DNA of 64,000 nt from Zingiber officinale (GCF_018446385.1 NC_055998.1:20825173-20889172), one strand, 5' to 3'. Shown: positions 11,405-24,912, counted from the first letter of the stretch. The notes: generated by a model from the sequence alone, not told the origin. Numbers and translations: made by a program.

Positions 11405-11470
11405 TCCAAGCCGAGAATTGAACCCATGACCTTTGACTCGGTCAAAACTCGACTGACCAGGTGGGCAAAC
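11405..11470 (-). other. B-box-like tRNA-derived segment in LTR 1
   Basis: On the minus strand, GGTCATGGGTTCAATTCTC matches the B box and T arm of family A (GGTCGTGGGTTCGAATCTC). It is preceded by CACCTGGTCAG, a weak A-box remnant. The homologous segments in LTR 2 (near 15030-15090) and LTR 3 (near 44970-45030) retain the match. Confidence 0.45.
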
Positions 11471-11499
11471 GGATTTTTCTGTTTAGAAAAGGTAGCGAA

Positions 11500-11880
11500 T
11501 TTATTTAAGATAGTTAACAAAATATTGGATTATAAAAGGGATAAGTTGATCTTGGATTTGTCTGTTTAGAAAAGGTAGCGAATTTATTTAAGATAGTTAA
11601 CAGAATATTATAAAAGGGATAAGTTGATGTTGGATTTGTATGTTTAGAAAAGGTAGCGAATTTATTTAAGATAGTTAGCAGAATATTGGATTATAAAAGG
11701 GATAAGTTGATGTTGGATTTGTCTGTTTAGAAAAGGTAGCGAATTTATTTTAGATAATTAACAGAATATTGGATTATAAAAGGGATAAGTTGATGTTGGA
11801 TTTGTCTGTTTAGAAAAGACAGCGAATTTATTTAAGGAGTTAACAGAAATATTAAGTTATAAAAAGGGATAAGTTGATGC
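11500..11880 (+). repeat. 84-86 base tandem repeat before the LTR TATA box
   Basis: Each unit contains GTCTGTTTAGAAAAGGTAGC followed by a T/A-rich stretch and GGGATAAGTTGATG. LTR 1 has about five units; LTR 3 has one fewer, which accounts for its being about 88 bases shorter. The last unit grades into the TATA box. Confidence 0.7.
11858..11867 (+). promoter_or_regulatory. TATA box of LTR 1
   Basis: TATAAAAAGG is followed 20-60 bases later by a CT-rich leader, as expected for an LTR promoter. Equivalent boxes are at 15477-15486 (LTR 2) and 45333-45342 (LTR 3). Confidence 0.55.
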
Positions 11881-12034
11881 TCTGTTTTCCCGTGACTTAA
11901 ACCATTCTCTCCTTCTCTTCTGCGTACGATGGCGGAGCTCGGGCAGAAAACGAAAGGGAGTTAGGGCATCATCTCCGGCTGTCGGCCAAGGTCCTAAAAG
12001 CCCTTTTTGTTCGGTTGTGAGTCCAAGAATCAAG

Positions 12035-13359
12035 GTAAGTGCTTCTCACCTGCAGTAGGAGTAGTTTCGGACCTTTGTTCTTCTTGAATTCGAAGTATAA
12101 GAAGCGCTTATAGTGCAGATTTTTAATTAAGCCTATAGTGCAGATTTTAATTAAGCTTATAATGTAGATTTTTATGTAGAGCTTATATTGCAGATTCTAA
12201 TTAAGCGCTTATAGTGCAGATTTTTAATTAAGCCTATAGTACAGATTTTAATTAAGCCTAGAGTGCAGATTTTTATGTAGAGCTTATATTGCAGATTTTA
12301 ATTAAGTGCTTATAGTGCAGATTTTTAATTAAGCCTATAGTACAGATTTTAATTAAGCTTATAGTGCAGATTTTTATGTAGAGCTTATATTGCAGATTTT
12401 AATTAAGCGCTTATAGTGTAGATTTTTAATTAAGCCTATAGTACATATTTTAATTAAGCTTATAGTGCAGATTTTTATGTAGGCTTATAGTGCAGATTTT
12501 AATTAAGCTTATAGTGTAGCTTTTATGTTTGCATTGTATGCAGAAATAGTGTAGCATAGAATGCAGAATCTTGATTAGAATAGTATGCAGAATTTTGATT
12601 AACATAGTATACAGATTTTTGTTTATGCATTTCAAAGTTAGAATTTGTTTAAACATTTCAGTTTTTAAAGAAGCATTCTTTTATTAGAGGTATTAACAAG
12701 TATAAGAAAGATAAAGAAAAGAAAGAAAAAGGCCAAGGCCTTAAGTAGATCCCAAAGTCAAGACTTTAGGGATTTTAGCGCACAAGGTGCTCGTTAAAAT
12801 GCCGAGGCATTATATATTAGAAGTATTAAAAGATAACAAGTATTTTACTTTTATCAGTGGCACTGTACTGGACTCTCAGTTGTCCTTGGGTTGGGCTCCC
12901 ATAGTCGTCCCTAGGTTTAGATAACCTAGTATGCAGGACTCTTAGTTGTCCTTGGGTTGGGATCCCATAGTCGTCCCTAGGTTTAGATAATCTAGTAAAC
13001 CCTACTAGATTCGGGACCAGCTGTCTCAGGTCTAGTTAGGGATGCGCACATAGCAAGTACAGTTGTCGGGCCCAAGAAGAAAGTTGATTATTATTTTGAA
13101 GTATTAAAGTATAAGTTTTCAAAAAAAAAAAATAAGCTTCACATAAGTTTAAAATTCAGCAAGTTTAGCTTTCTTATATACTGACATGTTGTTTAGATTT
13201 GCTTACATGTTTAGTATTTCAGTATGCTATGTTTCGTTTGCTATTAGATGAGAATTTAGTTTCCAGATTTCTTTCAGCTTACATGCATACTTGAGTTTTG
13301 TGAGTTTGATAGCGCTTACTAAGCAATTTTGCTTATAGATGCATTTCCTCTTACTGCAG
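12035..13359 (+). other. Putative LTR intron, family B, with paired ends
   Basis: The donor-like CAAG/GTAAGTGC is at 12035. The acceptor-like CTCTTACTGCAG ends at 13359 and is followed by ATAAAGG. CTGCAGTAGGAG (12050-12061) is complementary to the acceptor bases 13348-13359, with one mismatch that would be a G-U pair in RNA. Confidence 0.4.
12110..12610 (+). repeat. TGCAGATTT short-repeat array in LTR 1
   Basis: About twenty imperfect units of the form TATAGTGCAGATTTTAATTA lie within the putative intron. Matching arrays lie at 15720-16210 and 45580-46090. Family A has a sparser version near 1840-2010. Confidence 0.75.
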
Positions 13360-13786
13360 ATAAAGGAAGACGATGAGGAGGTGCGGATGGTGTGTGATGT
13401 CAGGACTATGGAAGAGACTTGGGATATTATTAAGTTTCCGCATGTTAGTAATTAATGAACATTTGAAGTTGTATTTTAAGTTCATGTCATTTGAGATTAT
13501 TTTGTTTAGATTGCATGGAGATGAGTTCTATTTAGTAAGTATGCATTTTTGGTGTTGTCACTTATTTAACTGCGTGAGTGATTGATATATATATTCCAGC
13601 CGCCTGTGGCCGATGTATATTATGTTTGTATATCAGTTTAAGGTCACCGGTACAGGGGAGATTCTGCCGAAATTTTTCGGTAGGGTTTCCATGTGGTTTT
13701 TAATCATACCGGTTAAGTAGAGTTAGTAGTTAAGTAACGGTCACTCTTAGAGAGCAGTAGTAGTAAGAAGGGTGGTCGTTACAAGT

Positions 13787-13798
13787 TGGTATCAAAGC
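13787..13798 (+). other. Primer binding site, initiator-Met tRNA type
   Basis: TGGTATCAAAGC lies 3 bases after LTR 1. It differs by one base from TGGTATCAGAGC, the usual complement of plant initiator-Met tRNA, which the second internal domain has intact. Confidence 0.85.
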
Positions 13799-14000
13799 AG
13801 TTCCTATTCTCCAGCATCACACATCAACACCATCCTTGCCGTCTTAAAGTAAGAAAATATTTAAATTTTTTTTTGTATGCTTTCTTTATTCTTTACAGTA
13901 AAGAAAAGTCCTTAGAAGTATTAGATTATATGTACAAAATAGGGAGATGTTTAGAAGTTCTTATAAACCGGGGACCTAAGCCTGGAGAGCTTGCCAATTT

Positions 14001-14396
14001 ATGTTCTGGGATGGTGGTATGATCCGGGGACCTAAGCCCAGTGAGCGCGCCAGAATTAAACAAGATATGTTCTGGGATGGTGGTATGATCTGGGGACCTA
14101 AGCCCGGTGAGCGCGCCAAAATCAAACAAGATATGTTCTGGAATGGTGGTATGATCTGGGGACCTAAGCCCAGTGAGCGCGCCAGAATAAAACAAGATAT
14201 GTTCTGGGATAGTGGTATGATCTGGGGACCTAAGCCCAGTGAGTGCGCCAGAATCAAACAAGATATGTTCTGGGATGGTGATATGATCTGGGGACCTAAG
14301 CCTAGTGAGCACGCCAGAATCAAACAAGATATGTTCTGGGATGGTGGTATGATCCGGGGACCTAAGCCCGATGAGCGTGCCAGAATAAAGGGGAAC
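14001..14396 (+). repeat. Six-unit 66-base tandem repeat, open in several frames
   Basis: Six units begin ATGTTCTGGGATGGTGG and contain GGGGACCTAAGCCC and GCGCGCCAGAAT. The unit is 22 codons without a stop. One plus frame therefore reads MFWDGGMI.GPKP.ERARIKQD six times (14001-14429), and two minus frames (13926-14327, 13976-14323) are also open. The repeat explains the open frames; I see no reason to call a protein. Confidence 0.85.
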
Positions 14397-14855
14397 TCCG
14401 GTCCTAAGTTTGGACCCCTACCAACCTAGCGCTAGAGTAGTTGTCTGATCAACAACTTATGTTATGGTACTACTAAGTGCAACTAGGCCACCACAATAGT
14501 ATGTTTATGAGTATGCATGCAAGTATGTTCAAGTCATGTTATGTTTATATTTACGTTTATGTTTAGGTCTACGTTATGTTCATGTTATGTTTTTGCCTAT
14601 GCATATGGACATGCTTGTGATCGAGTCTATCATTATGTTTAGTTCATCTACCATGCTTACATTTATGCTGTCATGCTTATGTCACTGCTTATGCTTATGT
14701 TCATTGTATGTAGGTTAGGAGGTCCTAAGATACCTTTGATGTGGTTTTCCTTAGTACATTAGATTATGGACGCTAACTAATGCATGTACAAGGTAGAGAA
14801 CATGCTATAGAATTATTCTGAGTTCGAGAACGAACTTTTTATAAGATATGGGAAT

Positions 14856-16608
14856 TGTAATGACCCAAATTTCCTCAATTAGAGTCCTAAAAGTAATTTT
14901 AAAATATTTTAAAATGCTATAGAAATATTCTAGGGTTTTTTAGAAATTTTTAGAGTATTTTTATGTAATTTTTGAAGGTCATTTGGTATTTTTACTAAAC
15001 GAAGGAAGTTTCGACAAAAAATATCCAAGCCGAGAATTGAACCCACGACCTTTGACTCAGTCAAAACTTAGCTGACCAGGTGGGCAAACGGATTTTTCTT
15101 TTTATAAAAGGTTGCGAATTTATTTAAGATAGTTAACAGAATATTGGATTATAAAAGGGATAAGTTGATCTTGGATTTGTCTGTTTAGAAAAGGTAGCGA
15201 ATTTATTTAAGATAATTAACAGAATATTATAAAAGGGATAAGTTGATGTTGGATTTGTCTGTTTAAAAAAGGTAGCGAATTTATTTAAGATAGTTAGCAG
15301 AATATTGGATTATAAAAGGGATAAGTTGATGTTGGATTTGTCTGTTTAGAAAATGTAGTGAATTTATTTAAGATAATTAACAGAATATTGAATTATAAAA
15401 GGGATAAGTTGATGTTGGATTTGTCTGTTTAGAAAAGATAGTGAATTTATTTAAGGAGTTAACAGAAATATTAAGTTATAAAAAGGGATAAGTTGATGCT
15501 CTATTTTCCCGTGACTTAAACCATTCTCTCCTTCTCTTTTGCGTACGATGGCGGAGCTCGGGCAGAAAACGAAAGGGAGTTAGGGCATCATCTCCGGCGG
15601 CCGGCCAAGGTCCTAGAAGCCCTTTTTGTTCGGTTGTGAGTCCAAGAATCAAGGTAAGTGCTTCTCACCTGCAGTAGGAGTAGTTTCGGACCTTTGTTCT
15701 TCTTGAATTCGAAGCATAATAAGCACTTATAGTGCAGATTTTTAATTAAGCCTATAGTGCAGATTTTAATTAAGCTTATAATGCAGAAATTTATGTAGAG
15801 CTTATATTGCAGATTTTAATTAAGCGCTTATAGTGTAGATTTTTAATTAAGCCTATAGTACAGACTTTAATTAAGCTTATAGTGCAGATTTTTATGTAGA
15901 GCTTATATTGCAGATTTTAATTAAGCGCTTATAGTGCAGATTTTTAATTAAGCCTATAGTACAGATTTTAATTAAGCTTATAGTGCAGATTTTTATGTAG
16001 AGTTTATATTGCAGATTTTAATTAAGCGCTTATAGTGTAGATTTTTAATTAAGCCTATAGTACAGATTTTAATTTAGCTTATAGTGCAGATTTTTATGTA
16101 GGCTTATAGTGCAGATTTTAATTAATCTTATAGTGCAGATTTTATGTTTGCATTGTATGCAGACATAGTGTAGCATAGAATGCAGAATCTTGATTAGAAT
16201 AGTATGCAGAATTTTGATTAGCATAGTATGCAGATTTTTGTTTATGCATTTCAAAGTTAGAATTTGTTTAAACATTTCAGTTTTTAAAGAAGCATTCTTT
16301 TATTAGAGGTATTAACAAGTATAAGAAAGATAAAGAAAAGAAAGAAAAAGGCCAAGGCCTTAAGTAGATCGCAAAGTCAAGACTTTAGGAATTTTGGCAC
16401 ACAAGGTGCTCGTTAAAATGCCAAGGCATTATATATTAGAAGTATTAAAAGATAACAAGTATTTTACTTTTATCAGTGGCACTGTACTGGACTCTCAGTT
16501 GTCCTTGGGTTGGGCTCCCATAGTCGTCCCTAGGTTTAGATAACCTAGTATGCAGGACTCTTAGTTGTCCTTGGGCTGGGCTCCCATAGTCGTCCCTAGG
16601 TTTAGATA
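14856..16608 (+). repeat. LTR 2 of the three-LTR element, first part
   Basis: It starts TGTAATGACCC after the polypurine tract and matches LTR 1 base for base over long stretches. It is cut at AGATA (16604-16608) by the element at 16609-33087 and resumes at 33088. Confidence 0.87.
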
Positions 16609-19600
16609 TGTCACGCCCCCAGAGGAGTCCTTACCGAAAAATTTCGGCAGAATCTCCCCTGTACGGGTGACAATCTGAGGCATACATACATACAAAAATA
16701 CATCAGCCACATACGGCTGGAATATATATACACAACCACGCAGTTATATAATCAGCCCACTCGGCTAGAACAGAAATAAACACAACCACGCAGTTATATA
16801 AATATATTAATCAGCCCACACGGCTGTACTAAAATCAACACAGCGAAAATCACTAACAACGATCACAAAACACAAATCAACTGACTGCGAGCCGGCTCGG
16901 CTTGACACAATAATATCAAACTAAATACAAAAGAATACAAATACATAAACAAGTACAAAACCCAAAATGCAAATAACGTAAGAAATACCGAAATCGTAAG
17001 GTCGTCCTCGAATGCGACGTGGAACTGGCGGACAGGATCTCCAGGCGACTCCATAAATCCTTTACCTGCTACCTGGTGAAATTACCAATATACGGGGTGG
17101 TGAGTATAAAGACTCAGCGGGTAATAGACGGATAGTGCATGAGTATAGTAAAACAAACTAGAGATGCAAAGGTATACAGTCTCGTATGGAAATAGCAGAT
17201 ACTACAGTGATATCATAATAAGTGTCCATACGAAACCATATCCTAGGCTAGTAAGGAAGGTAGATGTAGCAAAGTCCTGCTAAGTACTGTTCATAACTAC
17301 ATGGTATCATGTGAGTTATATACAGGTCAACAGTAAGTAAGCCGGTGTCTAAACACCTAACATGTATAAATCTCAACCTAAGTAAGCATAACAGCATAAA
17401 TAACCAACAGCAGCATAATCTAGAAGCATAGATAAGCAACAACAACATAAGTAAACAACCAGCAGATATAAACAACGTATGTACGGATGGTCACCCGCCC
17501 ACCTCTACGCACCACGACCCTGTATGGTCGAGACCGGATCGATGACAAGCTGACCACCCAAAGGCCGCCACTACTCTCGAGTGACCGGATGGACAGGTGC
17601 ATAGTAGCTGAATAGCTACGTCTGCGACGGGGTCCCTGCTACCCCCATGAGTGGCCGAGTGTGACAGGACAGGACAAGCGGCACGCTCCAGCTACCACTA
17701 CCCATGAGCGGCCGAGCGTGCGGCCCAGGCCAACGACCGTCTCAACCACAAGGGAGCCAAAGTCGTCGACTATGCATGCAATGACATGATGCGAAAATGC
17801 AGCAGTCATCATATATATATATATAAACAGAAACAGGTATGCTACATGAAGCCAGCATGCTCAGTAAGGTGTGTAAATAAACAGCAATCAAAGCATATAA
17901 ACATGGTATCAGGTGTCCATATATCCAATACCTACTATCTAATGTCTGGTATCTGGTATCCAATACCTAGTACTATAGTATCTGCTAAAATATCATCGAT
18001 AGCAACAAGAGACTGTATAGAAACCGACATGAGTAGCTCAAAGATTGAGTGGAAGTATCAAGCGTAGGAAAAATAAGAGTGGAGTCAAGATAAACATAGT
18101 AGCCAACTAAACATATAGCTCATGCACTAAGATCAATGTGCTAAAGAGATAAAGCAAGAAGTACCCGCCTTTTTACGTAGATCGTGATAGGTAATGTCTC
18201 GTCGAGATGTGTCTCCGCCTAGTATCCTACAACACAAAATACATCGTACTGCTAAGTTTTATCACAAGCCAAATAGTTAATCCTAATCCCAATCCGATTA
18301 TGAATCAACACTTAAATTCCATTTACTAATCCAACACCACATTCACAACTAATTCCCTTATGATTTAATTTAATTCAATTAGTTAACCCTTCTTGTTAAC
18401 ATGCTCCAATTATCCATCAAAATATAAACTATCAATTCAACTAACATAATCAATCATGTATCAATTAATCCTCAAGTAACACTAACATCTTTTAGATTAA
18501 TCAATGCCAAGTTTAAAATACTCTTATCAACTAATCAAGTCCATAATCCAATAGATTAAACAATCCTAACTATTTCCACCACTAAATTGGGTTTAACCCT
18601 ATGCATAAATCACTACAATACTCACCCAAATCCAATCGCGCAGCCGTTGACCCATGACCGGGGAAGCTTGCCGTTGGAAAGTAGCTGGAGCTGTGGATGC
18701 CTCACGAACAGCACAACTGGGGCTTAACGGCTAGCCACAATTACAAACATTCCAAATTAAAACACAATCCTCATTCCACTTCAATTACAAATCAAAGCAT
18801 AATACCAAAATTTCAAACTCCTCTATTTGTTACCTCCTGGCACAGGACAGCGGTGAATCTGGGCCGGAGATGAAGAAATGTAGAGATACACTGGCGATAA
18901 GCTTTGAGGTGATAGTGAGATCAAATCTTCGACGATCGTTCTATGCCGGCAAGGAAAAGGAACAGAAATTCCATGAAGAGTAGAAGACATTGGACCTCCC
19001 TGACGGAACACTGCCGCTTTGCTCGAAACCGCAAGAGATAAGAGAGGATTGCCCTAATCCCCTCTTCGATTTCTCCTCCTCCCAGCGACGGCGATGAGAA
19101 GGAGAAGAAGGAAAATTGAGATTAGGGAAAGAAGGAATCGGGAGGCTAGTGCACAAAGATTGCCGACCTCAGATGGGTGGTCAGCTGAAGTGATCGGCCA
19201 TGGAGGGAGCTCTGCAGCTCTTGCGACAGTCGCCAGTGTCGCCAATTGGTCGCGTAAATAGACGGTGGCAGCGATCGTCGACGGCTAGCTATGGTATTCG
19301 TCCTCACAGCTTGGCGTCGAGCTCGATGGTCGCCGGCGATGGCGGATCAAGAGGAGATGAAGACTGTCGGCGCTGGATTGGGTGAGGAAGAAGGAAAGGG
19401 AAATGGGTGGTAGGCGTGAGAGGGAGGGGAAGAAAATTATGTTTTTATATAAACATATATAACTTAGGTTTAATTAATCAAAACCTAAGTCTATTCCTCA
19501 ATCAACTCCCATATTTAGGCATTCCAAAGAGGCTTTCTCGCTGTCCAATAATTGATCCCCTTAAATACGTTATACGGCCTCCGATTAAATCCTAGAAAAT

Positions 19601-19684
19601 TCCTAAAAATTCCTGAAAAATCCAATAAGATTATTTGTCCAATAACCTTATTATTTAAATATTATTTGGGTGCTGTATTTTACA
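16609..19684 (-). repeat. 3' LTR of the large-LTR element
   Basis: It is non-coding. By eye it differs from the right LTR by about ten scattered transitions plus a cluster of small gaps at 17230-17660. It has the inverted conserved block at 16632-16672 and a possible TATA box (minus strand, 19441-19451). Several short open frames inside are duplicated in the other LTR and carry no domain. Confidence 0.87.
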
Positions 19685-20649
19685 TTCTCCCCCACTAATA
19701 AAAATTTGGTCCCCAAATTTACTACTCAACCCAGTGATCCACATCTCAGTGTAACAATCCAACAACATACTCATATACAGCTCCATCCAAATATCCTTAA
19801 CAAACCTCTAACTGCAAGGTATGACTCTGTGGGTTATGAGCTCATCCTGCTTCCGCTACTCTCACACTGTTGTCTAGCCAACTATGAGTAAATCAATCAT
19901 CTCCATCGGTACAAGTCATGAACTCAAATGTAACTTTTAGGTTATCTAACTAACACAAATAACCCAAAGACCAGAATCTCTATAAAATAGAGTGAGTCGG
20001 TCTCCTACTGGTCAAACCAACAAAATAAATCGATCAACTACTGTCTGATCCAACAAAAGTAAATCCATCATCTACTGATAAGACTAACTAAGGTAAATCG
20101 ATACCTAACTACCCAAGTCAACCAGGATAAAACGGTCCTCTACTAACCGAACTAACAGGTGTAGATCAATCCTCTCCTACCCAAGTCAATAAGAGTAAAT
20201 CAATTCTCTACGAACCAAGGCAATACGAGTAAATTGGTTCTCCACGAACTGAAGCAATATGATATTTAGCAGATACTAACCACTACTAAACTAGTGATAA
20301 CAGAAATTAATAACACTAGTGGTATGGTAAAAGAAGTCCTATGAGACTGTATTCCTTGATCTCTAGTAGGGTCAACCGGGATCAGTGATTGACCCAACAC
20401 ATTTGATGTATGCTACCAACAACTGGACAGGTACTAACAAAAGCATACTAATACATAACATAACTAACATAACAACTATGCATGCACTAACAGAAATGTA
20501 AGATACCGATATGCAAACATACCTCTTATAGCTTGGAGAATCCTGTCGCTGCCTGGTCCCAAAACCCGAAAAGTCACATCGAGAAACCAAATCACGAAAA
20601 ACCAAACGAAAATAGGCCTCATAAACCTGAAGCTCTGATACCAATAAAT
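19685..20649 (-). other. Internal domain of the large-LTR element
   Basis: It contains the polypurine tract at its left end, the primer site at its right end, and about six degenerate units of roughly 40 bases at 20020-20260 (around AAGTAAATCRAT). No gag or pol sequence is present. Confidence 0.8.
20632..20643 (-). other. Primer binding site of the large-LTR element
   Basis: Minus-strand TGGTATCAGAGC, six bases from the LTR edge. It is complementary to the initiator-Met tRNA 3' end. Confidence 0.88.
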
Positions 20650-23137
20650 TGTCACGCCCCCAGAGGAGTCCTTACCGAAAAATTTCGGCAGAATCTCCCC
20701 TGTACGGGTGACAATCTGAGGCATACATACATACAAAAATACATCAGCCACATACGGCTGGAATATATATACACAACCACGCAGTTATATAATCAGCCCA
20801 CTCGGCTAGAACAGAAATAAACACAACCACGCAGTTATATAAATATATTAATCAGCCCACACGGCTGTACTAAAATCAACACAGCGGAAATCACTAACAA
20901 CGATCACAAAACACAAATCAACTGACTGCGAGCCGGCTCGGCTTGACACAATAATATCAAACTAAATACAAAAGAATACAAATACATAAACAAGTACAAA
21001 ACCCAAAATACAAATAACGTAAGAAATACCGAAATCGTAAGGTCGTCCTCGAATGCGACGTGGAACTGGCGGACAGGATCTCCAGGCGACTCCATAAATC
21101 CTTTACCTGCTACCTGGTGAAATTACCAATATACGGGGTGGTGAGTATAAAGACTCAGCGGGTAATAGACGGATAGTGCATGAGTATAGTAAAACAAACT
21201 AGAGATGCAAAGGTATACAGTCTCGTATGGAAATAGCAGATACTACAGTGATATCATAATAAGTGTCCATACCTGAAACCATATCCTAGGCTAGTAAGGG
21301 AAGGTAGATGTAGCAAAGTCCTGCTACAGTACTGCTCATAACTACATGGTATCATGTGAGGTATATACAGGTCAACAGTAAGTAAGCCAGTGTCTAAACA
21401 CCTAACACAGGTATAAATCTCAACCTAAGTAAGCATAACAGCATAAATAACCAACAGCAGCATAATCTAGCAACAACAGCATAGATAAGCAACAACAACA
21501 TAAGTAAACAACCAGCAGATATAAACAACAGCGTATGTACGGATGGTCACCCCGCCCACCTCTCTGCACCACGACCCCTGTATGGTCGAGAGACCGGATC
21601 GATGACAAACTGTACCACCCAAAGGCCGCCACTACTCTCGAGTGACCGGATGGACAGGTGCATAGTAGCTGAATAGCTACGTCTGCGACGGGGTCCCTGC
21701 TGCCGCAACTCCAGCCGCCACTACCCATGAGTGGCCGAGTGTGACAGGACAGGACAAGCGGCACGCTCCAGCTACCACTACCCATGAGCGGCCGAGCGTG
21801 CGGCCCAGGCCAACGACCGTCTCAACCACAAGGGAGCCAAAGTCGTCGGCTATGCATGCAATGACATGATGCGAAAATGCAGCAGTCATCATATATATAT
21901 ATAAACAGAAACAGGTATGCTACATGAAGCCAGCATGCTCAGTAAGGTGTGTAAACAAACAGCAATCAAAGCATATAAACATGGTATCAGGTGTCCATAT
22001 ATCCAATACCTACTATCTAATGTCTGGTATCTGGTATCCAATACCTAGTACTATAGTATCTGCTAAAATATCATCGATAGCAACAAGAGACTGTATAGAA
22101 ACCGACATGAGTAGCTCAAAGATTGAGTGGAAGTATCAAGCGTAGGAAAAATAAGAGTGGAGTCAAGATAAACATAGTAGCCAACTAAACATATAGCTCA
22201 TGCACTAAGATCAATGTGCTAAAGAGATAAAGCAAGAAGTACCCGCCTTTTTACGTAGATCGTGATAGGTAATGTCTCGTCGAGATGTGTCTCCGCCTAG
22301 TATCCTACAACACAAAATACATCGTACTGCTAAGTTTTATCACAAGCCAAATAGTTAATCCTAATCCCAATCCGATTATGAATCAACACTTAAATTCCAT
22401 TTACTAATCCAACACCACATTCACAACTAATTCCCTTATGATTTAATTTAATTCAATTAGTTAACCCTTCTTGTTAACATGCTCCAATTATCCATCAAAA
22501 TATAAACTATCAATTCAACTAACATAATCAATCATGTATCAATTAATCCTCAAGTAACACCAACATCTTTTAGATTAATCAATGCCAAGTTTAAAATACT
22601 CTTATCAACTAATCAAGTCCATAATCCAATAGATTAAACAATCCTAACTATTTCCACCACTAAATTGGGTTTAACCCTATGCATAAATCACTACAATACT
22701 CACCCAAATCCAATCGCGCAGCCGTTGACCCATGACCGGGGAAGCTTGCCGTTGGAAAGTAGCTGGAGCTGTGGATGCCTCACGAACAGCACAACTGGGG
22801 CTTAACGGCTAGCCACAATTACAAACATTCCAAATTAAAACACAATCCTCATTCCACTTCAATTACAAATCAAAGCATAATACCAAAATTTCAAACTCCT
22901 CTATTTGTTACCTCCTGGCACAGGACAGCGGTGAATCTGGGCCGGAGATGAAGAAATGTAGAGATACACTGGCGATAAGCTTTGAGGTGATAGTGAGATC
23001 AAATCTTCGACGATCGTTCTATGCCGGCAAGGAAAAGGAACAGAAATTCCATGAAGAGTAGAAGACATTGGACCTCCCTGACGGAACACTGCCGCTTTGC
23101 TCGAAACCGCAAGAGATAAGAGAGGATTGCCCTAATC
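20650..23137 (-). repeat. 5' LTR of the large-LTR element, left part
   Basis: This copy of 16609-19684 is interrupted at TAATC (23133-23137) by the gypsy insertion and completed at 32458-33087. Confidence 0.87.
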
Positions 23138-23363
23138 TGTAACGACCCGCCTTCTACTACTAGGCTATAAGGCGAATCGCTACAGTTGTACTGTGCTAAA
23201 CTATACTGTGCGGAAAGCTGGGCTAATTAAAATTTTACTCTACTATAACTAAGACAGCTGATAAGAAAGGTCTAAAGACCTCCTTTGCTGGTGTACATGT
23301 GCTAAAGAGGGGAAACTAAACATCCCAACTTAGCTAGGGACTCATAATTTACTTCCCAGCTAG

Positions 23364-23628
23364 CTGCTGATCGATCCACGGATCGATCAGACCTGCTACG
23401 ATTCTGTCCCCAGCTGGATCGGTCGGCAGACCGATCCAGGTATGTCTGGATCGGTCGGCAGACCGATCCAGGTGTGGCTGGATCGGTCGGTGACCGATCG
23501 GCGGTATTCTGGATCGGTCGGCTGACCGATCCAGGAGGATACAGTAGCATACTGTATCCGTCTGGATCGGTCGGCAGACCGATCCAGTGGCACGATCAGG
23601 CTCTGATCGGTCTGGAGACCGATCAGAG
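23364..23628. repeat. Palindromic array GGATCGGTCGGCAGACCGATCC
   Basis: Six dyad units have the form CTGGATCGGTC...GACCGATCCAG, starting near 23414, 23456, 23478, 23509, 23562 and 23601. A GATCGATCCACGGATCGATC dyad comes first. Each could form a hairpin. The other LTR of the same element has only two full units (near 30400 and 30571) plus unrelated filler. Confidence 0.8.
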
Positions 23629-23979
23629 TCTGATTTCGCCCGGAAAATCAGACTTCAGCACTTTGGCGTGCCAAAATACAATCTAACGACTACCTACTGC
23701 ATAATAAACTATTCTAACAACATGTAATAACATTCTAACATGATTACTGACATTTTAAAACATTCTTTCATAGTTCAATGCGTTCCAAATCTAAATTGCA
23801 TGAAAATGAAAGTATCAAAACTAATAAGCTGAAAGTGCTGAACGTAAATGCTAACGAGTTCTAATGCATAATTAAAACTTGTTAGATCCCTGAGATCTTT
23901 CATTCCAGTTCCACACACACATCCTCATCTGCATTGACCTCCAGCCTCCACTGCTAATCCACTTTTCTTTTACCTGTAT

Positions 23980-24912
23980 CTGCAGTATAAGAAAAGTAGT
24001 ACCTGTAAGCTAACGCTTAGTAAGAAACCATCTACCTCACAAAATCATGCATACGATGCAGTTATGATTTGAAAACATGCTATTCGAAAATATTTTGAAC
24101 AGGCTAGCATGGCATGGCATACAATCATAGAAACATGGCATACTGAACAAGTCATGGCATAGCATACAACTAATCATAAAGCTAACATAGAGAACTGAAC
24201 TGAAACATAATACTGAGCTAAACTAAACTAAACTGAAGCTGAAATCAACTCAACTAACATAACTGATTTTGAGTTTGAAAACTAGTACATAATAAGTGAA
24301 AATAATAAACATGCTGTTGGGCCCGGCAACTGTACTTGCTGTGCGCGCATCCCTAACTAGACCCGGGGTTGCAAGTCCCGAATTTAGTAGGGTTAGGAGT
24401 CCAACCCAATGGATATCTAATCCAGTACAGTGCCACTGAAAATAAAATACTGAAATAGCTAATACATGCTTTTTCATACTATTCCTAGGTTATCTGAACC
24501 TAGAGCTAGGTTATCTAAACCTAGAGGCGACTGTGGGAGCCCACCCATTGGATATCTAATCCATATAAGCTGAAATAAACTGAAAATACTGAATAGATAC
24601 CTCTAAAGTATCTAACTGAGCTGTTACAAATGCCTATGGTGCATTTTTACTAAACTAGCTATTTTATCGAACACCTGGGATGCTCTAACTCTTCTCCCTA
24701 TTAGGGAGACCACCTCTAGGCACCCGACAACATCTAACCTCCTATTTGAAGAGGGAAGACATGCCTGGCCCATCTAAAGGTGCTCAACTAAGTCCCTAAT
24801 CTGCGAAGAGAGTTAAATACACCCTAGATATCGATAAAAATCCGCATACATCCTAACTAAAGTATAAAAACTCAACCGGAAGCTATTATACTGCAGGTGA
24901 GGGGTTTCTTAC
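23980..24912 (-). other. Putative LTR intron, family C, with paired ends
   Basis: On the minus strand, the donor-like GAG/GTAAGAAAC is at 24912. The acceptor-like TTATACTGCAG ends at 23980 and is followed by ATACAGG. CTGCAGTATAA next to the donor (24886-24896) is the exact reverse complement of the acceptor bases (23980-23990), 11 of 11. The right LTR repeats this at 31874-31884 and 30951-30961. Confidence 0.4.

Larger units (their letters stand above)
11237..13783 (+). repeat. LTR 1 of the three-LTR element (family B)
   Basis: It is 2,547 bases. In order it holds a B-box-like antisense segment (11405-11470), about five units of an 84-86 base repeat (11500-11880), a TATA box, and the CT-rich leader. 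Then come the putative intron, TGCAGATTT-rich repeats (12110-12610) and the GGTCACCGGTACAGGGGAG block (13642-13682). Once its insertions are removed, the middle LTR has the same length by my count. Confidence 0.88.
13784..14855 (+). other. Internal domain 1 of the three-LTR element
   Basis: It is 1,072 bases with a primer site, a 66-base tandem repeat (14001-14396) and an ATG/TATGTT-rich stretch (14450-14720). It ends with GAACTTTTTATAAGATATGGGAAT, split here as GAACTTTTTATAAG then ATATGGGAAT, containing the polypurine tract. No gag or pol domain is present. It is nearly identical to 43723-44794. Confidence 0.85.

Noticed and set aside
14001-14396. CRISPR-like direct repeats
   Set aside because: Units are contiguous 66-base tandem repeats without spacers, in a plant retroelement.
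14001-14429. A 142-residue repeat protein (and opposed frames at 13926-14327)
   Set aside because: The open frames follow automatically from a stop-free 66-base unit in a non-coding retroelement; nothing suggests a start context or domain.
18823-19385. Short frames repeated at 22901-23089 and 32424-32788
   Set aside because: Duplicated because they lie in paired LTRs; low-complexity translations and no family match by eye.
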